Assembly (NCBI GenBank): GCA_026393095.1
Contig: JAPLAV010000008.1
Location: 1 to 38,237 of the forward strand
Direction: 5' to 3'
Origin: Actinomycetota bacterium
Lineage (GTDB): Bacteria; Actinomycetota; Actinomycetes; S36-B12; UBA5976
Length of the DNA: 38,237 bases
Shown here: positions 9,510 to 19,038 of the stretch, in pieces
Numbering within the stretch: the first letter of the stretch is position 1
Layout: each line of letters starts with the position of its first letter
Program-made: the position numbers and the translations under genes
The notes under the pieces: generated by a model
Seen by the model: the letters and a program-made list of their open reading frames with translations, nothing else
What the model was told of the DNA's origin: nothing
The model's database searches: none

Positions 9510-10763
9510 TTAGCGATTTTTTCTTGCTTTTGCAATGCGGTTGAACACTTGGTAGCCCACTACTGCCATAAGGGTGGCATTGATAATTCCACTAAATGCG
9601 AATTTTCCACTAGTCCATGACAGATCTGAAATACCAATAATTAGTGCTGAGGCTGCAATGTAAAGATTTGTTGGATCTGCAAAATCAACTTTTGCATCAA
9701 TCCAAATTCTTGCACCCAAAACACCGATCATTCCAAATAGGGCAACTGTTACTCCACCTTTAACACCAGCTGGAGTTGCAGCTAGAACTGCACCAAATTT
9801 TGGAGAAAGAGCTAACAAGATTGCTCCCACACCAGCGATGATGTAGGCAAGTGTGGAATACACACGACTTGCTGCCATTACCCCAATGTTTTCTGCATAT
9901 GTAGTGGTTCCTGAACCGCCACCTAATCCTGCTAATGCTGTTGCTGCACCATCTGCCACAAGTGCATTTCCAACTTGATCATCCAAGCTTTTGCCAGTCA
10001 TGGCAGCAACTGCTTTTACGTGTCCAATGTTTTCAGCAATTAGCACTAAAACAACTGGAAGGAATAAAACAATTGCACTGGTTGAAAATGTTGGGGTAGT
10101 AAATTCTGGTAGTCCTACCCAAGCTGCACTATTTACTCCTGAGAAATCAACATCTCCCATAAGTGCCGCTACAACGTAGCCCACAATTAATCCACCAATA
10201 ATGCTGATTCGACCAATGAATCCTTTAAAGAATGCACCGATAAAACCAATTGAGAGCAGTGTGATTAAACCAAGTAGTGGGCCTGCTACAAAATCATTCT
10301 TCGCAGCCCCAGCTAAGTTCAATCCAATAACCATCACAATTGTTCCTGTCACAATTGGTGGCATGAAGTTTTCAATCCATGCAGTTCCTGCACTCTTGGC
10401 AATGAAACCAACAAGAGCCAGTAAAACACCGGCAGCAACAATGCCACCTAAAGCAGCAGGGATGCCGCCTTCTGTTTTAGCTGCAGCAACTGGTGCTAGG
10501 AATGCAAAAGAAGAACCAAGATAGCTGGGAAGTTTATTTTGAGTGATCAAAATAAACAGCAAGGTACCAACACCTGAGAAGAACAAGGTGGTGGTTGGGG
10601 AAAAACCAGTAATGATTGGCACTAAGAATGTGGCACCAAACATTGCTGCAATGTGTTGCAAACCAAAACCAATAGTGCGTGGCCAGGTTAAACGTTCACC
10701 AATTCCTACAACTTCACCCGGTTGGATGGATTTTCCATCACCGTGTAATTTCCATGAAAGCAT
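9510..10763 (-). CDS. Uracil-xanthine permease (nucleobase:cation symporter-2, UraA-like)
   Basis: LGLQHIAAMFGATFLVPIITG and AENIGHVKAVAAMTG signatures. Confidence 0.9.
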   Translation of the reverse strand: MLSWKLHGDGKSIQPGEVVGIGERLTWPRTIGFGLQHIAAMFGATFLVPIITGFSPTTTLFFSGVGTLLFILITQNKLPSYLGSSFAFLAPVAAAKTEGGIPAALGGIVAAGVLLALVGFIAKSAGTAWIENFMPPIVTGTIVMVIGLNLAGAAKNDFVAGPLLGLITLLSIGFIGAFFKGFIGRISIIGGLIVGYVVAALMGDVDFSGVNSAAWVGLPEFTTPTFSTSAIVLFLPVVLVLIAENIGHVKAVAAMTGKSLDDQVGNALVADGAATALAGLGGGSGTTTYAENIGVMAASRVYSTLAYIIAGVGAILLALSPKFGAVLAATPAGVKGGVTVALFGMIGVLGARIWIDAKVDFADPTNLYIAASALIIGISDLSWTSGKFAFSGIINATLMAVVGYQVFNRIAKARKNR

Positions 10764-10956
10764 TTTAATCTCCCTTGTTGAGGCTTCTGCCCCCTAAGAA
10801 AGGAAACATTAAAAAGTAACCCTAGAACTGGGTTTTAAGAAATGGAGTGCATCGACGGGGAGAGTCGAGGTAGATATTTCTAGCCGCGTGGGGGAAGTTG
10901 AAGACAAAGAGCCTCAATGAGATCCATAGGAGATTCTCAAAAAAGGCTAAATACTT

Positions 10957-12015
10957 CTAATTAAGTCTTTTTCCTGTTGAGGTTTCAAAGTAATGATGAT
11001 CTTCCAAGTGACTATTTATTGAAATATTAGTTTTGTCAGTAATTTGCTTTAAATTCTCATTATCCACAACGGCAGTTATTTGTTGATTGCCTGATTGAAT
11101 AGTTAAAATCGCTCGGGGTCCAAGTTGCTCCAAAATTTCAACTTTACCTTGTTTAGAAGAAGCGTCTTTACTTGTAATCTTTACATCTTCTGGGCGAATG
11201 CCTAGCGTGATCTCTCCACTGAGTTTTGGATCTACCTTGATTTGAAAACCAGACGGTGCAGTGAAGTTTCCCGCACTTGCATGACCTTTAACTAGATTCA
11301 TTTTTGGACTTCCCACAAATTCAGCAACGAAAACATCTACAGGTTTCTTATAGATGTCATCAGGCTTACCGAGTTGTTTTATGACTCCATCTTTCATCAC
11401 AACCATTACATCTGAAAGTGTCATTGCTTCTTCTTGGTCATGCGTTACATAAACAGCAGTGGTCCCAAGTCTTCTTTGGAGTCGAATAATCTCTGTTCTC
11501 ATTTCGAGTCTGAGCTTTGCATCTAAGTTTGATAAAGGCTCATCGAATAAAAATACTTGTGGATTTCTAATGATTGCTCGACCAATTGCTACTCTTTGTT
11601 GTTGCCCACCTGATAATTCTTTTGGTTTTCTTTTAAGTAATTCTGAAATTCCTAAGGATGCTGCCACTTCTGCTACACGGGAGCTAATCTCTTCCTTTTT
11701 TACTCCTTTTGATCTCAAAGGAAATCCAATATTGTCTGCCACACTTAAATGAGCATAAAGTGCATAGTTTTGAAAAACCATTGCAACGTCTCTATCTTTT
11801 GGCTCCAACTTCGTCACATCTTTGTCGCCAATATGAATGACACCTGAATCAACAGTTTCAAGTCCGGCAATCATTCTTAATGTTGTTGTTTTTCCACAAC
11901 CAGAAGGCCCTACTAATACTGTAAATTGTCCATTTGGAATTTCTAAATCTAAGCCTTTTACAACCTCGACTTCACCAAATGATTTCTGAATCTGTTTTAA
12001 ACTTATTGATGCCAT
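10957..12015 (-). CDS. Carbohydrate ABC transporter ATP-binding protein (UgpC/MsmX-like)
   Basis: Walker A GPSGCGKTT, LSGGQQQRVAIGRA, FDEPLSNLDA, C-terminal TOBE-like region. Confidence 0.95.
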   Translation of the reverse strand: MASISLKQIQKSFGEVEVVKGLDLEIPNGQFTVLVGPSGCGKTTTLRMIAGLETVDSGVIHIGDKDVTKLEPKDRDVAMVFQNYALYAHLSVADNIGFPLRSKGVKKEEISSRVAEVAASLGISELLKRKPKELSGGQQQRVAIGRAIIRNPQVFLFDEPLSNLDAKLRLEMRTEIIRLQRRLGTTAVYVTHDQEEAMTLSDVMVVMKDGVIKQLGKPDDIYKKPVDVFVAEFVGSPKMNLVKGHASAGNFTAPSGFQIKVDPKLSGEITLGIRPEDVKITSKDASSKQGKVEILEQLGPRAILTIQSGNQQITAVVDNENLKQITDKTNISINSHLEDHHYFETSTGKRLN

Positions 12016-12023
12016 TTTTCTCC

Positions 12024-12857
12024 CTAGTATTTAACTGCGCCACCGCTAATGCCGCGCACTAGCCGTTTTTGAATAAAGAAACTAACGATCAAAACTGGAA
12101 TTACAGCGACTAAAATTGCAGCGCACATCGCACCAAGTTCGACTCCTCGAAAAGTATTAAAACTTGCAATCTTAACTGGCAATGTAGCTGAATTGCCCGG
12201 TGCAAGAATTAAAGCGTAAAATAAATCATTCCAAGAAAGAACAAAACCAAATACTGCTGCTGCCCCAATGCCAGGAGCTACTTGTGGGATTACAACTTTT
12301 CTAAATGCTTGAAATCTCGATAAACCATCAACTAGTGCTTGTTCTTCAACTTCTTTTGGTGCAGCATCAAAAAATCCAATAAGAAACCAAGTAATTACTG
12401 GTAGGACAAAACTTAAGTGTGAAATTATCACAGCAAAAAGAGTGTCATTTAATCTAAATTTGTAAGACACTTCTAAAAACGGGAAAACTAACACAGCTGG
12501 TGGTAAAACTTGTGCAGCTAATATTCCAAATCTGGTAGAACTTCCACCAGTCTTGTATCTACTAATTGCGTAGGCTCCCATAGATCCAATAACAACTGAT
12601 AAAGAGACTGTTACTAATCCAACTGTTGCGCTTCGATAAGCAGACTCAAGTACGCCACTTCTCAGCACTTCTTTCCAATTTTCCAAAGTTGGTTTAAAGA
12701 GTAGGAGTGCAGGATTATTTAACTGAGCCCCAGTTTTAAAAGAACCAAGTGAAAGCCAGAAAAAAGGTAAGAACACAGACAAGGCCATAAGAATTAGTAA
12801 AGAATTTCCTGCCAGGGTCCAGGTTGGTTTTAATCTCGTTGAATTTAAAGTAGTCAT
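12024..12857 (-). CDS. Carbohydrate ABC transporter permease (MalG-type)
   Basis: EAA-loop 'EEQALVDGLSRFQAFRKVVIPQVAPG'. Confidence 0.93.
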   Translation of the reverse strand: MTTLNSTRLKPTWTLAGNSLLILMALSVFLPFFWLSLGSFKTGAQLNNPALLLFKPTLENWKEVLRSGVLESAYRSATVGLVTVSLSVVIGSMGAYAISRYKTGGSSTRFGILAAQVLPPAVLVFPFLEVSYKFRLNDTLFAVIISHLSFVLPVITWFLIGFFDAAPKEVEEQALVDGLSRFQAFRKVVIPQVAPGIGAAAVFGFVLSWNDLFYALILAPGNSATLPVKIASFNTFRGVELGAMCAAILVAVIPVLIVSFFIQKRLVRGISGGAVKY

Positions 12858-13714
12858 GGATTCTTCCTTGTTGATTCAATTCTTCTAAATAGAATTACCA
12901 CAATTACCATGACGATTATTAATAACAAATATGACATTGCTGAAGCTAAACCTAAACGATAAAATTGAATACCAGTTTGATAAGTGTAGTACTGAATTGT
13001 CATCGTTTGTATAGCTGGACCGCCTCGGGTAATGGCAAATACATATTCAAATACTTTCATTGCATCAAGAGCACGAATCAAAACTGCTACCGATATAACT
13101 GGAACTAACAGCGGAAGTGTAATTTTTCTAAAAGTAAAAAAGGCACTTGCCCCATCTACTTTTGCGGCTTCAAAAGGTGATCTAGAAAGTCCCTCTAAAC
13201 CAGCCAATAACAACAAAACCATGAATGGTGTCCATTGCCAAACATCAATTAAAACTATTGAATACAAAGCTTTGCCAGGTCCGAAAAAGTCGTAACTTAA
13301 CCCAAATTTTGCCATGAAAGTTGGAATAACACCAAGTTGCTGATTCAGCAAAAATCTAAACATTAATCCAATAGCAATAGGGGTAACAAACATAGGGGTA
13401 AGAAGAAATGATCGAGTAAAGTTTCTAATTCTCTTTTGTTTTTGAAGTGCTAAAGCAATAAAAAGACCTAACCAGAATTCAATGAATACAGCTAAGAGAA
13501 CAAATGTGCCAGTTACCTGAAGAGCATTCCAATAATTTGGATCTTGCAAAGTTGCAATGTATTGCTTTAGTCCGACTAAGCGAGTGTTATATCTAGCCGT
13601 AATTTTGTAATTAGTAAGTGATAGGTAAAAAGCATAAAGGAGTGGGTAGCCAACGCTTGCTGTAAAAACTGCCAATAAAGGCAGCATTAACTTCAAACGA
13701 AACGACATACCCAC
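12854..13714 (-). CDS. Carbohydrate ABC transporter permease (MalF-type)
   Basis: EAA-loop 'FEAAKVDGASAFFTFRKITLPLLVP'. Confidence 0.93.
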   Translation of the reverse strand: MGMSFRLKLMLPLLAVFTASVGYPLLYAFYLSLTNYKITARYNTRLVGLKQYIATLQDPNYWNALQVTGTFVLLAVFIEFWLGLFIALALQKQKRIRNFTRSFLLTPMFVTPIAIGLMFRFLLNQQLGVIPTFMAKFGLSYDFFGPGKALYSIVLIDVWQWTPFMVLLLLAGLEGLSRSPFEAAKVDGASAFFTFRKITLPLLVPVISVAVLIRALDAMKVFEYVFAITRGGPAIQTMTIQYYTYQTGIQFYRLGLASAMSYLLLIIVMVIVVILFRRIESTRKNP

Positions 13715-13751
13715 TCCTTTAATACTTAGAGAAGAACTCTAAACAAAATTC

Positions 13752-15032
13752 TTATTCTGCTTGAATTTTGTTTGCTTGTTCTTCAGCTGCTGCTAATGCA
13801 TCATCAACTGATTTTTCACCAGCGAATGCTGCGTTTAGTTCGGTTCCAACAGCGTTGATCATTTCATCGCAATTTGCACCCTGACATAGCGGTTCTGCAT
13901 TTGAAAGAATCTTTGCAATTGTTGCGAAGTAAGCAGGATCTTTAGCGGTTGCAGCTGCATCACTAAACACGCTTGTACGTGTTGGTGCGCCACCTGCGGT
14001 TACACGCTTTGCTTCTCCAGCCTTGGATGAAATCCAAGAAACAAATGCCCAAGCTGCATCACTTGCATTGGAGTTGGTTGGGATTGCCCAATGCCAAGAT
14101 CCAAGTACTTGTTTGCCACCAGGCATGGTTCCAAGTTTGAATTTGCCAGCTAAAGCACCTGAATCGCCATCAGGATTATTTAGTGTAGGCAACATCCAGT
14201 TGTATGAAACCATCATTGCTGATTTGTCGCTTGATACAGATCTCAACGCATCATCAAATCCCCAGTTAAGTGAATCTTTTGGTGCACTTGATTTGTACAT
14301 TGCAATGTATGTTTCCAAAGCTTTCTTTGCTTCAGGAGTAGTTAACTTAACTTTGCCATCGGTGTAAAGACTTCCACCTGCTGCAAATAGGTAATTACCC
14401 CATTCTTCAAATGCTTTGTAACCTTTTTGTGGCTGCATTGCGATACCAGCACGATCAGCTGTTGTTAATGACTTTGCAGTTGCTGCAAGTTCATCAAGTG
14501 AAGCTGGTTCTGCTGTAACTAGATCTGATCGGTAGATAAGTCCAAGAGCGTAGTTATAAAACGGTACGCCATAAACTTTTCCATCGGATTCACCAATTGC
14601 ACGCAATGGTGCTGTGAAATCTGCATAGTCGTAACCATCAGATGCAGCAATTAGATCATCAAGTGGTTGAACAAATCCTGCTTTAGCAAAATCTCCAACC
14701 CATGGATTATCAAGAATTGCTAGATCGTAAGTTGGTTCTGCTGCAGTGAAAGACGCGACGTATTTATCGCGCATTTGATCATATGAAGCAGTTTCAATTT
14801 CGACCTTGACGTCTGGATATTCAGCATTGAAATCTGCGAGTAAACCACTCACGATGTCAGTGTCTGGAACACCTTCCATCAATACGCGAACTGTTCCACT
14901 TGCTGCACCTGCTGCAGCACCTGTATCAGTTGCGGTTTCTTCTGATGAGCTACTGCAACCTGCTAGAACTACAGCAACTGCTGCGCTGATAGCTGCTAAC
15001 TTGGCTACATTGTTTAGCTTTCTCATTTTCAC
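13752..15032 (-). CDS. Extracellular solute-binding lipoprotein (sugar ABC transporter)
   Basis: Lipobox VLAGC; solute-binding protein pattern; adjacent to permeases. Confidence 0.93.
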   Translation of the reverse strand: MKMRKLNNVAKLAAISAAVAVVLAGCSSSSEETATDTGAAAGAASGTVRVLMEGVPDTDIVSGLLADFNAEYPDVKVEIETASYDQMRDKYVASFTAAEPTYDLAILDNPWVGDFAKAGFVQPLDDLIAASDGYDYADFTAPLRAIGESDGKVYGVPFYNYALGLIYRSDLVTAEPASLDELAATAKSLTTADRAGIAMQPQKGYKAFEEWGNYLFAAGGSLYTDGKVKLTTPEAKKALETYIAMYKSSAPKDSLNWGFDDALRSVSSDKSAMMVSYNWMLPTLNNPDGDSGALAGKFKLGTMPGGKQVLGSWHWAIPTNSNASDAAWAFVSWISSKAGEAKRVTAGGAPTRTSVFSDAAATAKDPAYFATIAKILSNAEPLCQGANCDEMINAVGTELNAAFAGEKSVDDALAAAEEQANKIQAE

Positions 15033-15073
15033 CCCTTCTTATTTATTGCGAATGGATTAATTGGAATTTCCAA

Positions 15074-15841
15074 TTAATCCATAAATGCACCACCGTTGAC
15101 CGCAATTGCTTCACCGGTAATGAATTCGGAATCCTTACTGGTAAGGAAACCGACAACTTTGGCGACATCTTCTGGAAGTTCTAATCTTCCAAGTGGAGTG
15201 TCGTTAATCCACATTTTCTTTACATCTTCAGGAGAAATTCCTCGAAGATCCGCTTCCCAGGCAAGTTCTCTCACTTGCATTGGCGTACTAACAAAACCTG
15301 GGCAAACACTATTTACTCTTATGTCATTCGGAGCCAACTCATAAGCCATGGCTTGAGTTAAACCAAGAACCCCAAATTTGCTCGCAACATAATCAGCCAG
15401 GTAAGGAACTCTTCCTGCCTTAGCGGCCATCGAAGCAATATTGATGATTCGTGCATCTTTAGTTTTTAACTCGATCATTGCTCTAGCGCCAGCTTGGCTC
15501 GCAAAGAAAACACCTTTTAAGTTCACATCAAGAGTGAAGTCATACATTTTTTCATCTATATCTAAAAACTTAGCCATTTTTGAAACACCTGCATTAGAAA
15601 CCCAGACATCTAATCTTTTCTCAATTTCTTTTACAGAATTTGCAACCGCAACACTGTCTGCCGGAATTGTGACATCACACTTAATTGCTCTTGCTGAAGG
15701 AAATGTTGCAGCAACATCTTTGGCTGCTTGCTCATTGAGATCAGTAACTATTACATGAAAATCTCTATTACTTAGTTCTGTTGCAATGGCTCGACCAATT
15801 CCAGAACCAGCACCCGTAACTACTGCTACTTTTTTATCCAT
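15074..15841 (-). CDS. SDR-family oxidoreductase
   Basis: TGAGSGIGRA, NAGVSKMA, YVASKFGVLG. Confidence 0.93.
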   Translation of the reverse strand: MDKKVAVVTGAGSGIGRAIATELSNRDFHVIVTDLNEQAAKDVAATFPSARAIKCDVTIPADSVAVANSVKEIEKRLDVWVSNAGVSKMAKFLDIDEKMYDFTLDVNLKGVFFASQAGARAMIELKTKDARIINIASMAAKAGRVPYLADYVASKFGVLGLTQAMAYELAPNDIRVNSVCPGFVSTPMQVRELAWEADLRGISPEDVKKMWINDTPLGRLELPEDVAKVVGFLTSKDSEFITGEAIAVNGGAFMD

Positions 15842-15842
15842 T

Positions 15843-17348
15843 TTACGCTCCCCTTGATATTGAATGAGAAATCTCAGTCATATTTTTTGCCATCTTTAAA
15901 TAGTCGCTAAATCTTTGGTCATAAATATCACGATTTTTTTTATTTGGAATAATTGGTGTATCGGACATAAGGATTGAATTTGCAACACTAAAGTCTTTGA
16001 AAATTCCTACACCTATACCGGCAATTAATGCGGCACCAAGGGATGCACCTGGATGATCAACCACCGGAGAAAGTGGCTGATCAAGAACATCGGCCAAAAT
16101 CTGTTTCCACAGTTTTGATTTTGACCCACCGTTTGTCACTTTAATATTTGTTATTTTCAATCCACGCTCATTAAATATTTCAATATGTTGTCTAAACCCA
16201 TACGCAATTGCTTCCAAAAACGATCTGTGAATATCAGCCTTTGAAGTTCCTAAATGCAATCCTGCAATTGCTCCTCTTAAGTTTGGATCATGAAGTGGAG
16301 ATTTCTCACCTAAGAAATAAGGAAGTGTTAATAATGAAGCTGGCTTAGAACTTTCAGCCTCTTTATCAAGTGCTACTAAATCAATTCCATTTAAAAGGGA
16401 TTGTTCCCAGCGAAGTAGAGATCCACTTGTTGCCATGCAACCGTTAGGTAACCATTTATTTGGTGCTGGGTGCGCATCCAAATAAAGTCGTTCGTCTAAG
16501 AATTTTTTATCGCTTACCGCCAATACGTCACCGGCGCCACCAAGTTTTACTAAACAATCACCTTCGCTTATTAGTCCAGCTGCATACGCTGAAAGCACAT
16601 GGTCTGCGCCCCCAACAACAATTTTTGTGGAAGTATTTAATCCCAGTTCTAGGGCAGATTCTTTGTTTAGTTCTCCTACAATTTCCCCCGGTTTTTTAGG
16701 AGAAAGTAAGTCTGGAAAATCTATGGCAGTTGCATCGATTAATTCGGTGAGGGCAGAGTTATCCCAATTATAAAGTCCACTTTCTATTGCCCAATTTTGC
16801 TCAACATGAGGCTGAGCACCTAACTTAATTGATAACCAGTCATATGAGCCGATTACATATTTTACTTTAGAAAACAATGCATCTTCATTCTTTGAAATCC
16901 ATAACAAAGTTGGAGCCACAGATTGCTGAGTTAGCTTAGATCCAGTCAAATTTAAAAAATCAAGATTAGAAAGTTTATTGTTCAAGTATTCAATTTCTTT
17001 TGTTGCCCTTGCATCATTTTGTAACATGGCAAGTCTCAAAGGGTTAAAATTTCCATCTACCAGCACAACAGCAGGTACCATTCCAGCAACTGATATAGCG
17101 GCAATCGAGTCAGAATTAACTTTAGAAGTTGAAATCAAATTAGAAACAGTTAACTTAACGCCGCTCCACCATTGATTGGTATCAGCTTCAGCCCAGCCAG
17201 GATTATTCGAATGTAGATCTACCGCTGAATCGGCAGTGGCTAAAATTTTTCCACTTTCATCAATCAAAGTTGCCTTGACTCCAGAGGAGCCAAGGTCAAT
17301 TCCGATTAGATTTTTACTTGACAATTTAAGCACTTCTCGCATTGTCAA
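15843..17348 (-). CDS. FGGY-family carbohydrate kinase (xylulokinase-like)
   Basis: GIDLGSSGVKATLID; VVGGADHVLSAYAAG; VTNGGSKSKLWKQILADVL. Confidence 0.9.
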   Translation of the reverse strand: MTMREVLKLSSKNLIGIDLGSSGVKATLIDESGKILATADSAVDLHSNNPGWAEADTNQWWSGVKLTVSNLISTSKVNSDSIAAISVAGMVPAVVLVDGNFNPLRLAMLQNDARATKEIEYLNNKLSNLDFLNLTGSKLTQQSVAPTLLWISKNEDALFSKVKYVIGSYDWLSIKLGAQPHVEQNWAIESGLYNWDNSALTELIDATAIDFPDLLSPKKPGEIVGELNKESALELGLNTSTKIVVGGADHVLSAYAAGLISEGDCLVKLGGAGDVLAVSDKKFLDERLYLDAHPAPNKWLPNGCMATSGSLLRWEQSLLNGIDLVALDKEAESSKPASLLTLPYFLGEKSPLHDPNLRGAIAGLHLGTSKADIHRSFLEAIAYGFRQHIEIFNERGLKITNIKVTNGGSKSKLWKQILADVLDQPLSPVVDHPGASLGAALIAGIGVGIFKDFSVANSILMSDTPIIPNKKNRDIYDQRFSDYLKMAKNMTEISHSISRGA

Positions 17349-18132
17349 TAAATTTCTTCGCGCGATTAGGATCTACTGGATTCCAGGTGTATCCGTCAAC
17401 TTTTAGATAACTTCCGACAATGCAACCATCTGCATATTTTAAGTAGTCTGCAATTGTCTCAGCTTTTGCTCCGGTATTAAGAAGAACTGGAACATTTTTA
17501 TCAACTGCTTCCCGCACTTGAGCAAGAGTGCTAATTTCTGGTTCTGAACCAGCCATGGGTCCAGAAACTAGAATTACATCAGCCAAACTTGATACAACTG
17601 TTGATTGAGCCATTTGCGCGGGCGTTCTTGTACCAATAGGTGAAGCAAATTCTGGGGTGATGTTCATGAATATTGCTAAATCATCACGGGAGAAATTTCT
17701 CCTATTTCGAAGAATTGTCGCCGCATCTGTATTCCACAATCCCATATCTGATTCCCAAACACCGGTCACAACTTCTCGCATGAAATAGGCATCAGTTGCT
17801 ACTGCAATTGCCAGCGCACAATTTGCGTCCCATAAGAAATCGACTCCATATGGCCGATCAGTCGGTTTACATTCAGTTACGACTCGAGCCATTACTGCAG
17901 AAGCTTCTAAGCCTGCCTTTAATTGATAAGGGCGGTCTCCTTCATTGCAAAACATGATTGCGTCAAAACCAGCATTTAATAAATGTTCTGTATCCCTTTT
18001 TACATGGTCAACTAAACCTTGCACTCCAAGTTTTTCGTCATAAAGAGGAGTTCCAGGCAGTGGCGGAACGTGAGCCATTGCAATTAATGGTTTTTTTGCT
18101 TTTGGAAATATCTTTTTGAATTTATCTGACAT
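17326..18132 (-). CDS. BtpA/SgcQ family TIM-barrel protein
   Basis: 'KKPLIAMAHVPPLPGTPLYDEK', 'GVDFLWDANCALAIAVATDAYFMREVVTGVWESDMGLW'. Confidence 0.88.
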   Translation of the reverse strand: MSDKFKKIFPKAKKPLIAMAHVPPLPGTPLYDEKLGVQGLVDHVKRDTEHLLNAGFDAIMFCNEGDRPYQLKAGLEASAVMARVVTECKPTDRPYGVDFLWDANCALAIAVATDAYFMREVVTGVWESDMGLWNTDAATILRNRRNFSRDDLAIFMNITPEFASPIGTRTPAQMAQSTVVSSLADVILVSGPMAGSEPEISTLAQVREAVDKNVPVLLNTGAKAETIADYLKYADGCIVGSYLKVDGYTWNPVDPNRAKKFIDNARSA

Positions 18133-18920
18133 TATTTCTCCTCTGTTTTTTTATTTTGTTCTACGTGGATTACATCTACACCCAGTTTTTCTAACTCTCT
18201 AACTACTGGATTATTTGGTTCAGCATCTGTGATCAATACATCTATCTGATCAGCTGATGCAACAGAAGCAAACGCAACTTGGCCTAACTTGCTTGCGTCT
18301 GCTAAAACAACACATCTCCTGGATGCCTTTATTGCTGCTTGCTTAACTTGTGCATCTTCAAGGTTAAATTCAGTTAATCCGTTTTCGGCTGAAATTCCAC
18401 CTACACCAAGAAAAACAGTGTCACAGTTGAAACTCGACAATGTATTCTCAGCAGTATTTCCAATCATGCTCATTTCACCGGTCCTAAGGACTCCACCAGT
18501 AACTATTGTTCTTATCTCAGGTTTTGTAGAGAGCTCTGATGCGATTTGAAGCGAACTCGTAATTGCTGTGAATTTTAAATTACGAGTAAGGGCCTTAGCT
18601 AATTCAAGTGTTGTAGTACCCACATCGATAATTACTGTTTCATTTTCGTGAATTAAATCCGCTGCAGCTCGGCCAATATTTTCTTTAACTCTGTTTGCCG
18701 TCCCAGCTCTTAAAGCGATAGGAGGTTCAAATGAACGTCCAAGTGATGAAATAGCACCGCCTCTTACGCGTCTTGCTAGTCCTTCCATTTCCAGAAACTC
18801 AAGATCTCTTCTAATAGTCATTGAAGAGGTTCCGAACTCTTGGACTAAATCACCAATAATCACCTCGCCCGAATTCTTTAGTTTGGTGAGGATTGCTCGA
18901 CGACGTAGATCTGAGGACAT
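18132..18920 (-). CDS. DeoR/GlpR-family transcriptional regulator
   Basis: N-terminal HTH 'EFGTSSMTIRRDLEFLEMEGLARRVRGGA'; DeoR C-terminal sensor 'VFLGVGGIS'. Confidence 0.93.
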   Translation of the reverse strand: MSSDLRRRAILTKLKNSGEVIIGDLVQEFGTSSMTIRRDLEFLEMEGLARRVRGGAISSLGRSFEPPIALRAGTANRVKENIGRAAADLIHENETVIIDVGTTTLELAKALTRNLKFTAITSSLQIASELSTKPEIRTIVTGGVLRTGEMSMIGNTAENTLSSFNCDTVFLGVGGISAENGLTEFNLEDAQVKQAAIKASRRCVVLADASKLGQVAFASVASADQIDVLITDAEPNNPVVRELEKLGVDVIHVEQNKKTEEK

Positions 18921-18963
18921 ATATGCAAATTACTGCTTAGGTGGTTGAAAAGCAATAAGAAGG

Positions 18964-18999
18964 TGTTACTTTCTGTTCATTTGTAACATTTAGGTAACA
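18964..18999. promoter_or_regulatory. Candidate DeoR-type operator cluster
   Basis: TGTTAC (18964-18969), GTAACA (18983-18988), GTAACA (18994-18999) directly upstream of the DeoR gene. Confidence 0.6.
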
Positions 19000-19038
19000 A
19001 GTGACTATATATATATGTGGAGATAGACCGAAAAGTTT

